In this document: piece after piece, positions 11,635 to 22,952 of the stretch | Numbering within the stretch: position 1 is the stretch's first letter | Layout of the letters: every line of letters starts with the position of its first letter | NCBI GenBank assembly: GCA_029641185.1 | Contig: JAPWGK010000004.1 | Coordinates: 620,001 to 684,000, forward strand | Source: Pseudofabraea citricarpa | Lineage: Eukaryota; Ascomycota; Leotiomycetes; Helotiales; Dermateaceae | DNA: 64,000 bases | Reading direction: 5' to 3' | Notes under the pieces: generated by a model | The model's input: the letters and a program-made list of their open reading frames with translations, nothing else | Databases searched by the model: none | What the model was told of the DNA's origin: nothing | Translations under genes and position numbers: made by a program

Positions 11635-14600
11635 CTAAGTAAAGCTTATGCTTCGAGCACCTACTATGTCGGTGCTTTGGCTTCTCAGAGCATCCAAACG
11701 CCTGAGAGGCCGAACGGAGATAAAACCCGCGCGAACATCGACGTTTGATATTTCAACCTCAAGTATATCGCCAACATTAATTTCTCCCTCAATGTGAACT
11801 TGTATATCCTCTTGGATCATAGACCTCGAGAGAAAGAAAGGCAGCATGCCTCTTATATGTCGATCTTTTTCATAGACTACTTCGACGATGAAATCAAAAG
11901 TAGACGGAAAGTTCACTGCACCAGATTTCCAGGCACGGAGGACCAATTTACACAGCCAGGTCTGGTCTGCGAGTCGCATACTTTGCCTCAGGAGCTTTTC
12001 CCCAAATGAGATGGTTGGCAGGATCTGGTCGATTCGCGCCTTTGTAAAAGGGAGAAAATCCTCTTTCGTATTCCCAACAAGTGATGTCCCTGTACGGTGT
12101 TCTTCCAGTATGGCTGCCTCAACTTGCCAGTGTACGAGCATATCTTCATATCTTCGCAGAGGACTCGTGCACCTCGTGTATTTATCAAGACCAAGAGGTT
12201 TGTGTGGAGTTGGCGTAGAGCTCAACGTGACTGGGCCGCAGAGTGTTCGATACGTAAGGGCAATTTGCCGTGGTGGGTGGCCTCGTGCATTAAGAGATGG
12301 TAGAACGGTGCTCTGATAGTACTCTGCAGGGTCCTGCCCACCAGTACTATTTTGAGATACGCGGAATGGGACGGGGATCCCTCTCTCATGGCACCAACGA
12401 GCAGCAACATAACCAGCTAGCAACATGAGATTTTGGATCGTTTCGATTTTATCACTTGCACGGTCTTTCTCAACCTCCAAGCGAATGGTAGGATCTCCAC
12501 GGTATTCATAGCTTCCACGTGCTGGATGTTCATTCAATGGAAATCCATCAGAAAAGACCGTCAGAGAACGTTGCAACTGGTAGGGAATTTGCAAGCCACC
12601 ACGAGCAGCTCGCTGTCTTGTATGTGCTTCTCCAATCATGTACAAAAGCTTGAGGTCTGCCTCCTGCGCGCTACTGAGTTGGTCCAATTCAACCATTTGT
12701 CTAATTTTGGGTGCTCGAGGGATTTCCGGTCCGACGGTGACGACATTTGTAGAAAATTGAGAATTGGGTCCCCGGATAAGCTCGTCAAGGACGGTGGGAG
12801 TCAAGAAAACCACATTTTGCACAGTACCGGGTGTAATCTTCGTTTCCAACACATTGCCGGTCTTATCCAATCTAGCACTAAAGGTCAGACTGGGTTTCCC
12901 TTTGCTAAGACTAAAATGGGTCTTGATATAGTCGTTTGGAAGCATGGAGACGATGGCTTCTGCAAAATAAACAGTTTGCCATTTGGATTCCGCTGCCTTG
13001 GCTATATGGCTGTCAGGATGAATCCTAGAAGATGGGTCTGCAGTGTGAATATGAACCCAGTACTCATCGGCAACATCGGTTGCCTCTATAGAAATACCGT
13101 CATCCAGTTCATTAGCACTGGAAGCATCGATACAGTAAACAGGGAGATCTGCCCAATCCTTACGGAGAGGTTGTAATATGTCTGTTCTATATGTTTCGTG
13201 TGGTTTCATGCTCGGCGTACTACTCTGTCTGGGCTCTTCCAAGCGAAGGATGTGAGTAGCGCGGTTTGCCCAGGGCGATATAGCACCTATCTCCTGCAGG
13301 AATGTCCAAGCAGTTTTTTGATCTAGATTTGTGTCCTCGAACGCATACCGCTCCATTTCTCGTAAGATAGACGAACCAATGCCGTGGTAGTGAGATTGTA
13401 AAGGAAACGATTCTGATCCTGCCCAGAGTTCGAGGAATCTGATATACTGGAGATCAGAGCGACTGAACTTTTCTACTTCAGACGCGTTTCCCGGTGGCAT
13501 CGCTTCACATGTATCCATACCGTATTGGCTAATGGTACCGTAAGGAGTGTATGGCCGAAACTCTCGACTCCGGTCAATCAATCGTTGAGACTTCTTAACA
13601 AAGTCAGCGAAGCTATTGTTGGCTTGTACTTGAGAGCCTGGCCGTTCCCAACTCTCCCGGCTGGGAACCTTGCCATTCTGAAAATTTCGGATTTCTGCCA
13701 CTACCGTGGAAAGATTCAAAAGTTCAATTCGAGGGGCGATTTCATACTGGCCGCCAAAACGACTGCCTGCTCTGAGCTGACATCTGATACCGAACTCACA
13801 GTTCACAAGAGCGCGGTGGACCGCATATAGAGCTGATGGTGGATATCTTCCATCCTGACTTTTCTTGACATTTGATCCAAGAAGCACATCTGCAGCTTCA
13901 TGCAGAGTAGCTCTCTTATAGCTTGTCTTGTGAGCTAAATGTTCATGGGCAGTATCAAGTTTGTAAGAATTTGCTTTGTACGTAGCGTCTGCTGCTGATA
14001 GAAAGTTTAACATTTCTTTCATAAGATGCCCTCCTGAGGTACTTGGGATTGTCCGTTCACTAACACTTCGTATGCATGAAGGCAGCTCTGTAAATTCTTC
14101 TGTTTCTGGTAAGTAAGGCGTAATAACGTCAAGTCGGGCTGGCTCCACGAATCCAGGCACATGAAATGTAACGTCTGTAGCACTTTTTTCAATCCACTGG
14201 CCACTAAGAATGAAATATCGTCCCTGTTTGCCGAGCTCTCCTAAGCCATCATACAAAAAAATCCCGGGCTCTTCTCGGCCATTACTTAACCTGTATACAA
14301 TAAGCTTCAAATACTAAACCTGGGCAACGTTTATGAGTGAGACGTACGGAATCATTACGAGGTCACCAGGAGCGAGAGAGGTTTGTGAATCCCCGACGTC
14401 AGCCCTATTGTCCAGGGGTCCTGATGTGTATGAATCGACATCCAAAGAACCCTGATCAGGTGGAGCAGTGGCAGTAGTCTCGGAAGTTGACATTCGAGCA
14501 GAGTTATTTCGAACCGATCCAGGAGCCGGCAACTCGTGCATTGCGGGAGGAAAGGTGAAGGTTTTAGCATTTTCATTTTCCCACTCTTGGAAGTACCTTC

Positions 14601-14934
14601 GGATGCTGCCGAGAGGAAATTCTTTTGATGCAGAATAGTCTGATGCGTCGAGGGGACGATGAGGAGATGTTACTTCAGTCTATGAAAATGTTAGCAATCA
14701 AGTACCACTGATTATGGGTGAAATAGGACAAAGCACAACCTTCAAAGTGCTGTACGGTCGACTGTCCACACTCTTACGACGCTGAGATATGTTGGTGGCA
14801 TATCTGATACTCTGCGACCCAGATGATCTCGAGGTTATTCCAGATAGGTGAATGCGGCGAGAATTGGATCTTGTCCGGCATCTCCAACATACAAAAGGCT
14901 GCGACAGCGTCTGAGAAATTGGTGCTCGTAACAT
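11635..14934 (-). CDS. cyt-4: Mitochondrial exoribonuclease, RNase II/RNB family (DSS1/CYT-4 type)
   Basis: Three exons on the minus strand, 14934-14740, 14679-14348 and 14290-11635, give 1060 aa. Intron 1 (60 nt) has donor GTTGTG with a GCTAAC branch. Intron 2 (57 nt) has donor GTACGT and acceptor ACAG and contains an in-frame TAG. The N-terminus is rich in R and S with almost no acidic residues, as in mitochondrial presequences. The RNB catalytic domain spans about 560-900. Its Mg-binding acidic cluster is seen as ID at 563-564 and ELDDG at 570-574. Further on come the RNB signatures YTRCTSPLRRYEDML and WQVEAA, and a C-terminal S1-like region. By family this 3'-5' exonuclease is the catalytic subunit of the mitochondrial RNA degradosome, and in Neurospora CYT-4 is needed for mitochondrial RNA splicing and turnover. 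It is divergent from the molybdopterin synthase gene. Confidence 0.92.
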
Positions 14935-15474
14935 AGCTTCGAACGATAACCGGCATGAAAAAAAGAACGTAGTATTAAAGATCCCGAGTACTGTATGATG
15001 AAAGAAAAATGGAGTACAAATACAACGATGTCATGATACGCAACCTCCCAAGAGCCCCGAAAAATAATTTGAGAGACGCGACACGCCTAACACGTGAACC
15101 AATTACAAGATGGGTGGGTGCACTAAGTGGTCCGTGGCTGATTATGTCACCACCCGCATCGCCAACCTAGAATTTCGTTTGTTGTTTCTCGCCCCTTCTC
15201 GAGTTTTTGTCAACATTCACAACGAGCTGGATTTGACAAGATCTACAAATTAGTCCCCCCTCAGATTCAGTCACTTTTTAACTTGTAAGTTACTTATTTC
15301 ACACTCTTACTCTAGTCTCCACTTCCATGATGCAAGAAAATAGCATGTATTACCTGATTTTTTCGCAAGAAAATAACGAAGACTACACCAAGATCACTGA
15401 TCGAAGTTTTACTACCCATTTAGTACCGGATCTGTCTGGTGGCCTCGAAGCTAATGGTTCAACACAGGGTCTAC
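14935..15474. other. Divergent promoter region with probable 5' UTR intron
   Basis: This spacer separates the exoribonuclease (minus) and the molybdopterin synthase small subunit (plus). It has a CCAAT box in ACCAATTAC near 15098. A probable 5' UTR intron runs from 15285 (GTAAGT) to 15467 (CTAAT branch, ACACAG), so the start codon for the next gene falls just after it. Confidence 0.5.
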
Positions 15475-15759
15475 ATGTCTGCCGAAATGGCCGACAAGCC
15501 ATCTGAACAGTTCACGATTCTTTATTTCGCATCAGCCATGTCCTACACGACCAAAGCCTCAGAGAAGATAAATGCACCTCTTCCACTCTCCAAACTATTT
15601 GAGACTCTGGATGAGCGGTATGACGGGTTCAAAACCAAGGTTTTAGACAGCTGTTTGGTCACAATCAACCTGGAATACGTTGACGTGTCTGAGGACGGCG
15701 AGGTCATCATAAAGGAAGGCGATGAAGTCGCAATCATACCACCTGTTAGTTCAGGCTGA
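15475..15759 (+). CDS. cnxG: Molybdopterin synthase sulfur-carrier (small) subunit, MoaD/MOCS2A family
   Basis: This single coding exon gives 94 aa, the usual length. It has the ubiquitin-like MoaD pattern: an early FTILYFASA strand, a central helix, and a C-terminal strand ending in EGDEVAIIPPV followed by the terminal tail S-S-G. By family, the C-terminal glycine is thiocarboxylated and donates sulfur to precursor Z (cPMP), with the large subunit, to make molybdopterin for nitrate reductase and similar enzymes. The last two residues are S-G rather than G-G; the essential final glycine is present. The ATG at 15475 is chosen because an upstream ATG (15454) probably lies inside a 5' UTR intron. 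An internal ATG at 15487 is also possible. It is convergent with the PSI-domain gene. Confidence 0.85.
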   Translation: MSAEMADKPSEQFTILYFASAMSYTTKASEKINAPLPLSKLFETLDERYDGFKTKVLDSCLVTINLEYVDVSEDGEVIIKEGDEVAIIPPVSSG

Positions 15760-16065
15760 CGCGTGACATCCGTTCATCTGTCTACACTTTTGTTGTCATG
15801 GAATGGCTAGGAACTATCCCCATGCCCAAGTGATAAGCTCAATGCGTGACGACTTCCAATCTGCAAGGAAAACAGCCTTTGGACCAGTGGGCTTGTTTTG
15901 ACGGCAGTGCTTGGTCAGGTTTCTGGTACCTCAGATCAACATCCTTTCGATTTTCATTCTATGATTATCCTCATGGCAACTTGGACCACTACAACATGCC
16001 TGAATAATGAACTATCAGCTGCACAGTATTTGCCTATCCATCAGCAGACGAAGACCATAAAGTGT
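15760..16065. other. Convergent intergenic spacer
   Basis: This short 3'-3' spacer lies between the molybdopterin synthase subunit gene and the PSI-domain gene. I see nothing coding in it. Confidence 0.6.
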
Positions 16066-16602
16066 TTAGGAAGCCTGGGATGAATCCACGGTATCACCGA
16101 GTAAAGGACGCCTTTCTGAGGATGTGCGTGGTTGTATGTCTACGAGCCGTAACCTCCAGCCTCTCCACCACCCCCTCTTGTAGCTGGGCCATATCTTCCA
16201 CCAAGACTCGGAGCGATTCTTCCAACGTGTATATATTCTCGGTGCCATCTTCACAGCCAGAGCTACCAAAGCAATGACAAGGCAGGTTGCCAGAACAGAA
16301 GTGATGCAGGTCAGCAGTGTGATGGTTGAGACATGACACCCGAATGGCTGGCTTCTCAGCTCCCAACCTTCTGACCACAAAGGGCACACCAAGTCAGAAT
16401 TCTCCAAAACCGGTGCTAAGATGCCAGACTGGTTTGGCACGCAGGTTGAAGACTGAGGGGTTCCTGGTTAGAGAAGAAGCCTCTGTAAAGGTGAGAGGGG
16501 ACTTGCGGATGGGCACCAGCCACACTGGTGTTCAGCCAGGCATCCGGAACACTCTTGATGCTTCCAACATCGCTTCAGGAGGTCTTGTGGTTGTGGAGAC
16601 AT
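16066..16602 (-). CDS. Small PSI-domain single-pass membrane protein
   Basis: Two exons on the minus strand, 16602-16507 and 16452-16066, give 160 aa across a 54-nt GC-AG intron (16506-16453; donor GCAAGT, branch CTAAC, acceptor CTCAG). The spliced N-terminus is a plexin/PSI-type cysteine knot: C12, C18, C21, C27, C30, C36, C55 and C71, with CGWCPSSSTC spanning the splice site. A hydrophobic segment at about 74-98 follows, then a basic, tryptophan-rich tail (KNRSESWWKIW, RGWWRGWRLR) and an S/T-rich end. The unspliced frame is broken by a TAA inside the intron. There is no classical signal peptide before the PSI domain, so insertion may depend on the single membrane segment. The ATG at 16602 is the last before the cysteines; longer upstream starts are open but look unlike protein. 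Role unknown; PSI domains are extracellular or lumenal. Confidence 0.78.
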
Positions 16603-16836
16603 TGGGTTTGGATAGCAATGGACGTGGTTCTTGACAGGGAATTGTTGTGCACTTCTTGAACGTGACTGGATGATGATGCACTTCCACCTCGATTTCCATG
16701 GCCTGTTCTGGCCACGTGATGCCCCCGTCCAACTGCCTCGACGTTTTGCTTTGCACGGCGCATCGGCGCCAGCGTCCAGCGAACACAACGGCATCACAGA
16801 GCGCCGACATTGCGCAAGAGCATCTTTTTTGTGAGG

Positions 16837-19663
16837 ATGACTTCCTCATCAATTGATCCCAGACTGAGAGATGCGGCGCCAACCCCAACTGCCAGCGGGA
16901 GCCCATATTCTCAGCAACAACATCCTCATTTGATGAACGCGTCACATCCTTCACCAAATCTTCCTGTGTCTGCACCTGCACCTGCACCTGCATCTGCATC
17001 TTCAAATCCTCGATTGCCTCCGCCCTCGCCGCAGTATCAGCAACCCCTCCACGACCACCACGGCGCATACCTCCCTCACAGCCCACAGTCCAACGAACAC
17101 ACTCCTGCGCAACACAGTCTGGATGGTCGAAGCGATGGCGCCGATGGTGGCGCCAACGACCCAAAGCGACCCAGAGCATGTGAAGCCTGTCGAGGATTGA
17201 AAGTGCGCTGTGAACCAGACCCCCACAACGCAGACGGGCCCTGCAAGAGATGTGCAAAAGCAAACCGGCAATGTCTTGTTACAGCGCCCAGCAGAAAGCG
17301 CCAGAAAAAGACGGATAGTCGTGTGGCAGAGTTGGAAAAAAAGATAGATGCGTTGACAGCGAGTCTGCATAAAAAGAATACTGGTTCTGAGCCTGACGGT
17401 GCAGATCAAGAAGCGCCAAATATCCAATCCGGACGCAATCCATATGAGCAGGTTACAAATGGAAGCTATGCCATCTCCTTTGGTGGAACGATTGACGATC
17501 GAAGGAGAAGTGAGTGGATGGCGCCTGACCGGTATCCAAAGCCTCCGGAGTTCGAGACTAGAAATGCTCCTCCGCCAATGGTTATGGCAGGCCAGAAAAG
17601 AAAACACGCTGAGAGTAGAGAGTATGCTCCGCCAGCTGAGAGACAATCCTCGGTTTCGGCTAGTGCACCAAGAAGATCTGTCGATGGCAGTAATCGGAAT
17701 CAATCTGGATATGCAGCAGGTCTTGACTCGCAGACATCGAAGCCTGGTCGAACTCATGAATATGCCGATGTCATTGATCGAGAGATAATCACCGCTGAGA
17801 CTGCTACACAGATGTTCAACCATTATGTTGAGCGAATGGCTCCTCATATGCCGGTTGTGGTTTTCCCCGCTGGCACGACTGCCGCAGAGATACGCAAAAC
17901 CAAGCCCACCCTGTTTCTAGCCATCCTCAGTGCAAGCTCAGGATTGAATCACCCTGAGGTACAACGCATGCTGACTAAGGAAGTCATGAGCATATATGCA
18001 AACAGAATTGTTTGCAACGGAGAAAAGACCCTTGAACTAATTCAAGCTTTACATATCAGTACTTTATGGTACTGGCCACCTGAGCACTATGAAGAACTTA
18101 AGTTCTATCAGCTCATTCATATTGCTGCCGTGATGGCTATTGATATTGGTATGGGAAAGAGATCCAAAATTACCAAGACCAAGAATGCTGGACTGTTCAG
18201 AGATACACCATGGCGACGAACACCATATCCAGACCCTGAGACAATTGAGGCCAGGCGAGCCTGGTTGGGTTGTTATTGGTTGTGCTGCAATGCGTCTATG
18301 GGACTACGTCGACCTAACTTGATTCGTTGGAATTCTTACATGGCTGACTGTTGTGATGTGCTGGAGAATTCTCCTGAAGCAGCACTTTCCGACAGATTTC
18401 TCTGTCAGTGGGTTCGGTCTCAACACATTGCAGAGGAAGTAGGGACACAGTTCTCAATGGATGATCCTACCGCAACTGTCAGCATTGCCGATTCAAAAGT
18501 ACAGTACGCTCTTAGGGGATTCGAAAGAGACCTCGAAAAATGGAGCAACAGCGTGCCAGTAGAAGTGCAAACACGTAAGCAGGATCATCTTCATCTGCTT
18601 GATTTCTCCCAGCTAATTTAATGTAGCTACGCTAAAGATGACAGAGCATGTCATTTGTCTTTACATGCATGAAGTTGCCCTGCATGTTGATCATAATGTG
18701 GATGAGTTTAAACCACCGTTTACGGAGAATAGTCTAAGGGGAGCCGATGCAGAACCAGTCGTGCTTACGCCAGCTCATATCAGCGCCTTGTCCATTTGCC
18801 TCACCTCTATAGACGGCATTTTTGAGACCTTCTTGAAGCTAGAGGTAGAGGTCATTAGATGCTTGCCCATTGCTAACTTTATTCGCATCGCTTACACCGT
18901 GGTCGTGTTAATTAAGATGTATTTTCAAGCATCAACGCCAAATAGCGAGCTCGGAAAAGTGATCGACAAGGACAACATGAAAGTCGAGCAGTATCTTGAT
19001 GGATTAATTGAAACTTTCCGAGCAACAGCAGCGAACGAAAAGTCACGACCTGCTGCCAAGTTCTTAATGGTTCTTTTGATGATGAAGACTTGGTTCCATC
19101 GGCACAGAGAAGGCAAGTCTGCTAAGCCTGACAATGCAGTTGCTGTTACGATGGGAACAATACGAGTGGATAACAACCCTCAAACAGATTCCTCGAGCGA
19201 GTCGAACCAAGATCCGCAGAACCGCCAATTGCGACATGGCCAACAAGGCCCACATGTTGGCTATGGCCCAACGAACACGCCACTCCAGCTCTTGAGCGAA
19301 GTAGCTACCGGAAATTCGAGAGGGCAGTCACATGGAGAAGCGGGAGGAAACTACCCTCCCGGTCCTGGCGGATGGACCCAACAGCCTCAGCCTCAGCAAT
19401 CGTTCGATGGCTATGATTCATCGATGAACCAGCTTCCACCGGGACAAGGATATGATGCGAATTCCGGTCCCAAGATTGATCCTGCTCTTAGCATGGATAT
19501 TGGGTACAATATGGGTGATGGGTTTGAGCAAGCCATGGACATGACGCTAGGTGATGGACAGTTTGAAAAGTATTTCAGTGACGATGCATTTTTTGGGAGT
19601 TTGATGGACACCGTTGGAGGACCGGGAAGCGTTTTTGAGCAACAAAACCAACAACAGTTTTAG
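16837..19663 (+). CDS. Zn(II)2Cys6 transcription factor with fungal-specific middle homology region
   Basis: Exons 16837-18574 and 18627-19663 give 924 aa; the intron is 18575-18626 (GTAAGC, CTAATTTAATGTAG). The N-terminus is P/S/Q/A-rich. The binuclear zinc cluster uses C115, C118, C125, C136, C139 and C146, followed by a basic linker (SRKRQKK) and a coiled coil at about 157-185 that fits a dimeric binder. The long middle part (about 330-720) looks like the fungal_trans/MHR regulatory region. The C-terminus is G/P/Q-rich and ends with an acidic-hydrophobic patch (FEKYFSDDAFFGSL) typical of activation domains. It may relate to the WAR1/WarA weak-acid response group, but I say this only from the look of the zinc cluster. 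It is divergent from the PSI gene with 234 bp between start codons, so the two may share a promoter. Confidence 0.9.
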
Positions 19664-20466
19664 CTGGGAGCTATCTATGGTTATCATGTACAGCAAGGGG
19701 ATTTTCATGCGAGCAATATCGGGACACGCCAGGTGTTTGAATGGGGCTTGTTTGACTATAATTTGCATTAAGCAAGCCAAGGGTTTTATCTTGATTGCTT
19801 ACAAAACTGGATTTTTGTTGCGCAGTTCTTTAATTTAGCATGATATCCTGAGAATGTTATTTTTCTCCAACTACCCGCCATCACATGAACATCAGCCATC
19901 GGGAGGCGAAGTATATCTTCAAATTAAATCTGGAACAAATGCAGAGGCGGGATCCGGCGAAAGGAGAATTGCTAGCAGCCATTGGCCCCATCGCGAATCG
20001 GAAAAACTGCAGGGAAAGATTGAAATTTTGCAAAGCGATTAGACAAAGCCTGGCGGCTGCATGCATGACCAGCATGTGGCCGAGCCGAGTTGGAGACACG
20101 GCTGGATATCTCCCAAATTTTCCAACTTTTTTTTCTCTTCAGCGTGCATTATCTGTTTTCTTGGGTTGGCGTCTCGTATATTTATCTAGCTATCCTTCTT
20201 CGTCCACTTGACTCGGGAGACCAGAGATTCACTCACTAACTGAGACAATTCCAATTCGACCCAGCCCAACCCAGTCCCGGCACTGACTGACTGACTGACT
20301 GACTGACTGACTGACGCCATTACCCCGCGAAACTTCCTCAGCCTCGAGTTCACGCATGACCTGAAAGAGTTCGCATTTCGCACCGATTAGACATTTTACC
20401 TTGTGCACTCTTCTTCTTCTTTCTCTCTCTCTCTCTCTCTTTCCTGCTCATCGTTACACTTTCAGC
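19664..20466. other. Intergenic region, promoter of the MFS gene
   Basis: This holds the 3' end of the transcription factor gene and the promoter/leader of the MFS gene. It has an (ACTG)n repeat and a CT-rich tract just before the start codon. No gene is seen. Confidence 0.6.
20282..20314. repeat. (ACTG)8 tetranucleotide repeat
   Basis: About eight tandem ACTG units lie upstream of the MFS transporter gene. Confidence 0.9.
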
Positions 20467-22221
20467 ATGTCTCTCTTACAGCGAGTGTCGTCTCTTGAGT
20501 CTCTATCCCCGGAACGAGGAAGATCTCCAGTGGATAGCACGAGAGGGAGAAAGTTATCCTTCAGCCCTCTCCCGGCGGAGTTCTACCCGCATTCTCAAGA
20601 GGAGCACTCTCAACCTATTGGTGCTTTCGAAGTGCCCAAGACTAGAAGAATTCGTAAGTGGTAACACTATTTTTTCAATCAATAGAGTCTTCACGGCCAT
20701 CTACTAACTTCTCTTGTCTTGAAAGTCCAAGTTATATTGGCTTGTATATACTGTCTACTTGCTGCTGGAATTGTGTTTGGTTATGCCGCAATCAAGCCAG
20801 TCCTCATTCGTGAGAATGTCTACCGAGACCGGTGCACGCAAGATGAGCTGGATCGGGACGTACGCACATGTTACGACCAGGAAATCCATCTAAATCTCAT
20901 GTTTACTGTTGCCGCTGTGGGAACTAACGTGGCTGCACTTCCCATCGGAGCCATACTGGACACCTTTGGCCCTCGGGTATGCGGGATAATCGGGAGCGGC
21001 CTGCTTTCCTTGGGAGCATTACTCTTTGCTTTTGCCTGGGAACTACCTTTCGATGCATTTATTCCAGGATACCTTTTCCTCGCACTTGGAGGTCCTTTTG
21101 TCTTTATATCCTCTTTCCAGCTGTCGAATGCTTTCCCAAAGCATTCTGGTTTAATCTTGGCCCTACTCACAGGAGCCTTCGACACTTCGAGCGCGGTCTT
21201 CCTTGGGTATCGTATGCTCTACCAATGGACTAATGGGAGTTTCTGGCCGAAGAAATTCTTTCTTGCCTATCTTGCTGTTCCAGTCTTCATTCTCCTCGTT
21301 CAGATCTTGGTCATGCCGGCCCAGTCGTACAAGACTGTTGGTGAGCTCGTCAAACAAGTAGAAGAGGCTGAAGATGTTTTCGATGACCAGATGGATGAGA
21401 ATACAGCACTTCTCCGTGAAGAGCGTCGCCATCGTCAATCAGTCGTTTCGGAAATTACTGATCTTCTTGGTTCAAAATCCGGAGGAACTCACCTCAAGAA
21501 GGAAGAACAGAAGAACAAAATCTCAGGAGTGTGGGGAGCCATGCAGGGCAAGACCGTCCAGCAACAGATCCTCTCACCTTGGTTCATCCTCATAACTCTC
21601 TTCACCGTTATTCAGATGACTCGAATCAACTTTTTTGTCGCTACTATCCGTCCTCAATATGAATATCTTCTTGGCTCATATGACAAAGCCGTCGAAATCA
21701 ATACCTTTTTCGACGTTGCCCTTCCTCTCGGCGGTGTCCTCTCGATTCCCGTAATTGGTACAATTTTGGATCACACAAGCACCTCATTTGTGCTCGGTTC
21801 TCTTGTCACAATCGCAACAACGATTGGGATTCTTGGGATTCTTCCTTATGAATGGGCAGCGTATGCTAATATTTCGCTTTTCGTCCTTTATCGACCATTC
21901 TATTACACAGCAGTTTCCGATTACTCGGCAAAGGTCTTTGGGTTCAGAACGTTCGGCACTGTTTATGGCTTGATTATCTGTCTTGCTGGTCTGTTCAACT
22001 TCATCCAGAGTGGATTGGATGCCATGCTGCATAAGGTCTTCGATGGCAATCCCGTTCCAGTCAACCTGATGCTTATGGGATCGGCATTGGTTGTTGGACT
22101 GGCCTTGGTTGCATTTGTTACATACAAAGCATATCACATGAAGAGAGATATCTTGGAGGATGAGGCAGAGGGTGCTAGTGAGACTCTCATGCCAGGAGCT
22201 CGGGATTTTGGACGGTCGTAG
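20467..22221 (+). CDS. MFS transporter, FMP42-like
   Basis: Exons 20467-20653 and 20726-22221 give 560 aa; the intron is 20654-20725 (GTAAGT, CTACTAAC branch, GAAAG). The first 62 residues are a cytosolic S/P/R-rich tail. Twelve hydrophobic segments follow, starting at VILACIYCLLAAGIVFGY, with a central charged loop (about 290-350) between the two six-helix halves. The signature segment after helix 2 (GAILDTFGPRVCG) matches the FMP42/YMR221C family, which is related to SLC43-type amino-acid transporters. Substrate and location are not settled; the yeast relative was seen with mitochondria and the vacuole (from memory). The short C-terminal tail is acidic. Confidence 0.88.
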
Positions 22222-22952
22222 GTAAATATGGATGTGGGGTTTGAGAGAGAGAAAAAATTAACAGCATGTAATATTTCAGCATAGCAAGGCGTTCTTCAAT
22301 TGTTGGGGAGGAGGGTTGCATAGTATATAAAACTGTGTCTAGCATTTTAATGATTGTATAGTTGAACATAGGTAATCCCAATGATTCTCTCCCCTATTCG
22401 ATGACTTTGATATAGCGGTGTGAGAGATAGGTAACTGACTAGGTACCTCCTACTAAGTACTCAGCTCAGCTACTTGTTCTGAAATCCCGTCAGCCGACCA
22501 CCCGAATTTTTTTTTTAATTCTTAAGCTGCGTTTCACGACATTAGACTGGTGCTACCTACCGCTCTATTATTGCAGCTGAGGTTCCTTAATGTGAGGTAT
22601 GGCTGATGTGGCTTGGCACCGGGTCCTCTTCTCTCCTCGACCCTCAAAACAAGGGGCACTTTCTCTATCTATCTCCTTACCCCTTATCTCAGCCATCCAG
22701 CCAGTCACTCAGCCGCGGTAGTTTGACCCGATCAAGTAATTTTCACCGCATGTCTGCAGGCAAGCAAGCAGTCCATCATACAAAAAGGGTAGCCCGCTGC
22801 TGTGTGGCAGACATTTCTTTCCCAGTCGCCCCTCAGGTCTGACTGATTGTCTTGTTCAAGAAAAATACTTACTTACGTAGCTGCTTGAAATCCAAGCACG
22901 GCGTCTCGACAAGGACGGATACTTAGGTATTAGCAGTTAGAGATTCGAGAAG
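22222..22952. other. Intergenic region, no gene seen
   Basis: 3' end of the MFS gene and promoter of the DUF3605 gene. It contains AT-rich DNA, CT-rich tracts and several TACCT repeats. No coding signal is seen. Confidence 0.6.

Noticed and set aside
16532..17263. 243-codon minus-strand frame opposite the zinc-cluster gene
   Set aside because: It lies antisense to the zinc cluster coding region, its composition follows that gene's codons, and it shows no domain. The real minus-strand gene nearby uses another frame.
17002..17847. 281-codon minus-strand frame
   Set aside because: Shadow of the transcription factor gene; no domain and no promoter context.
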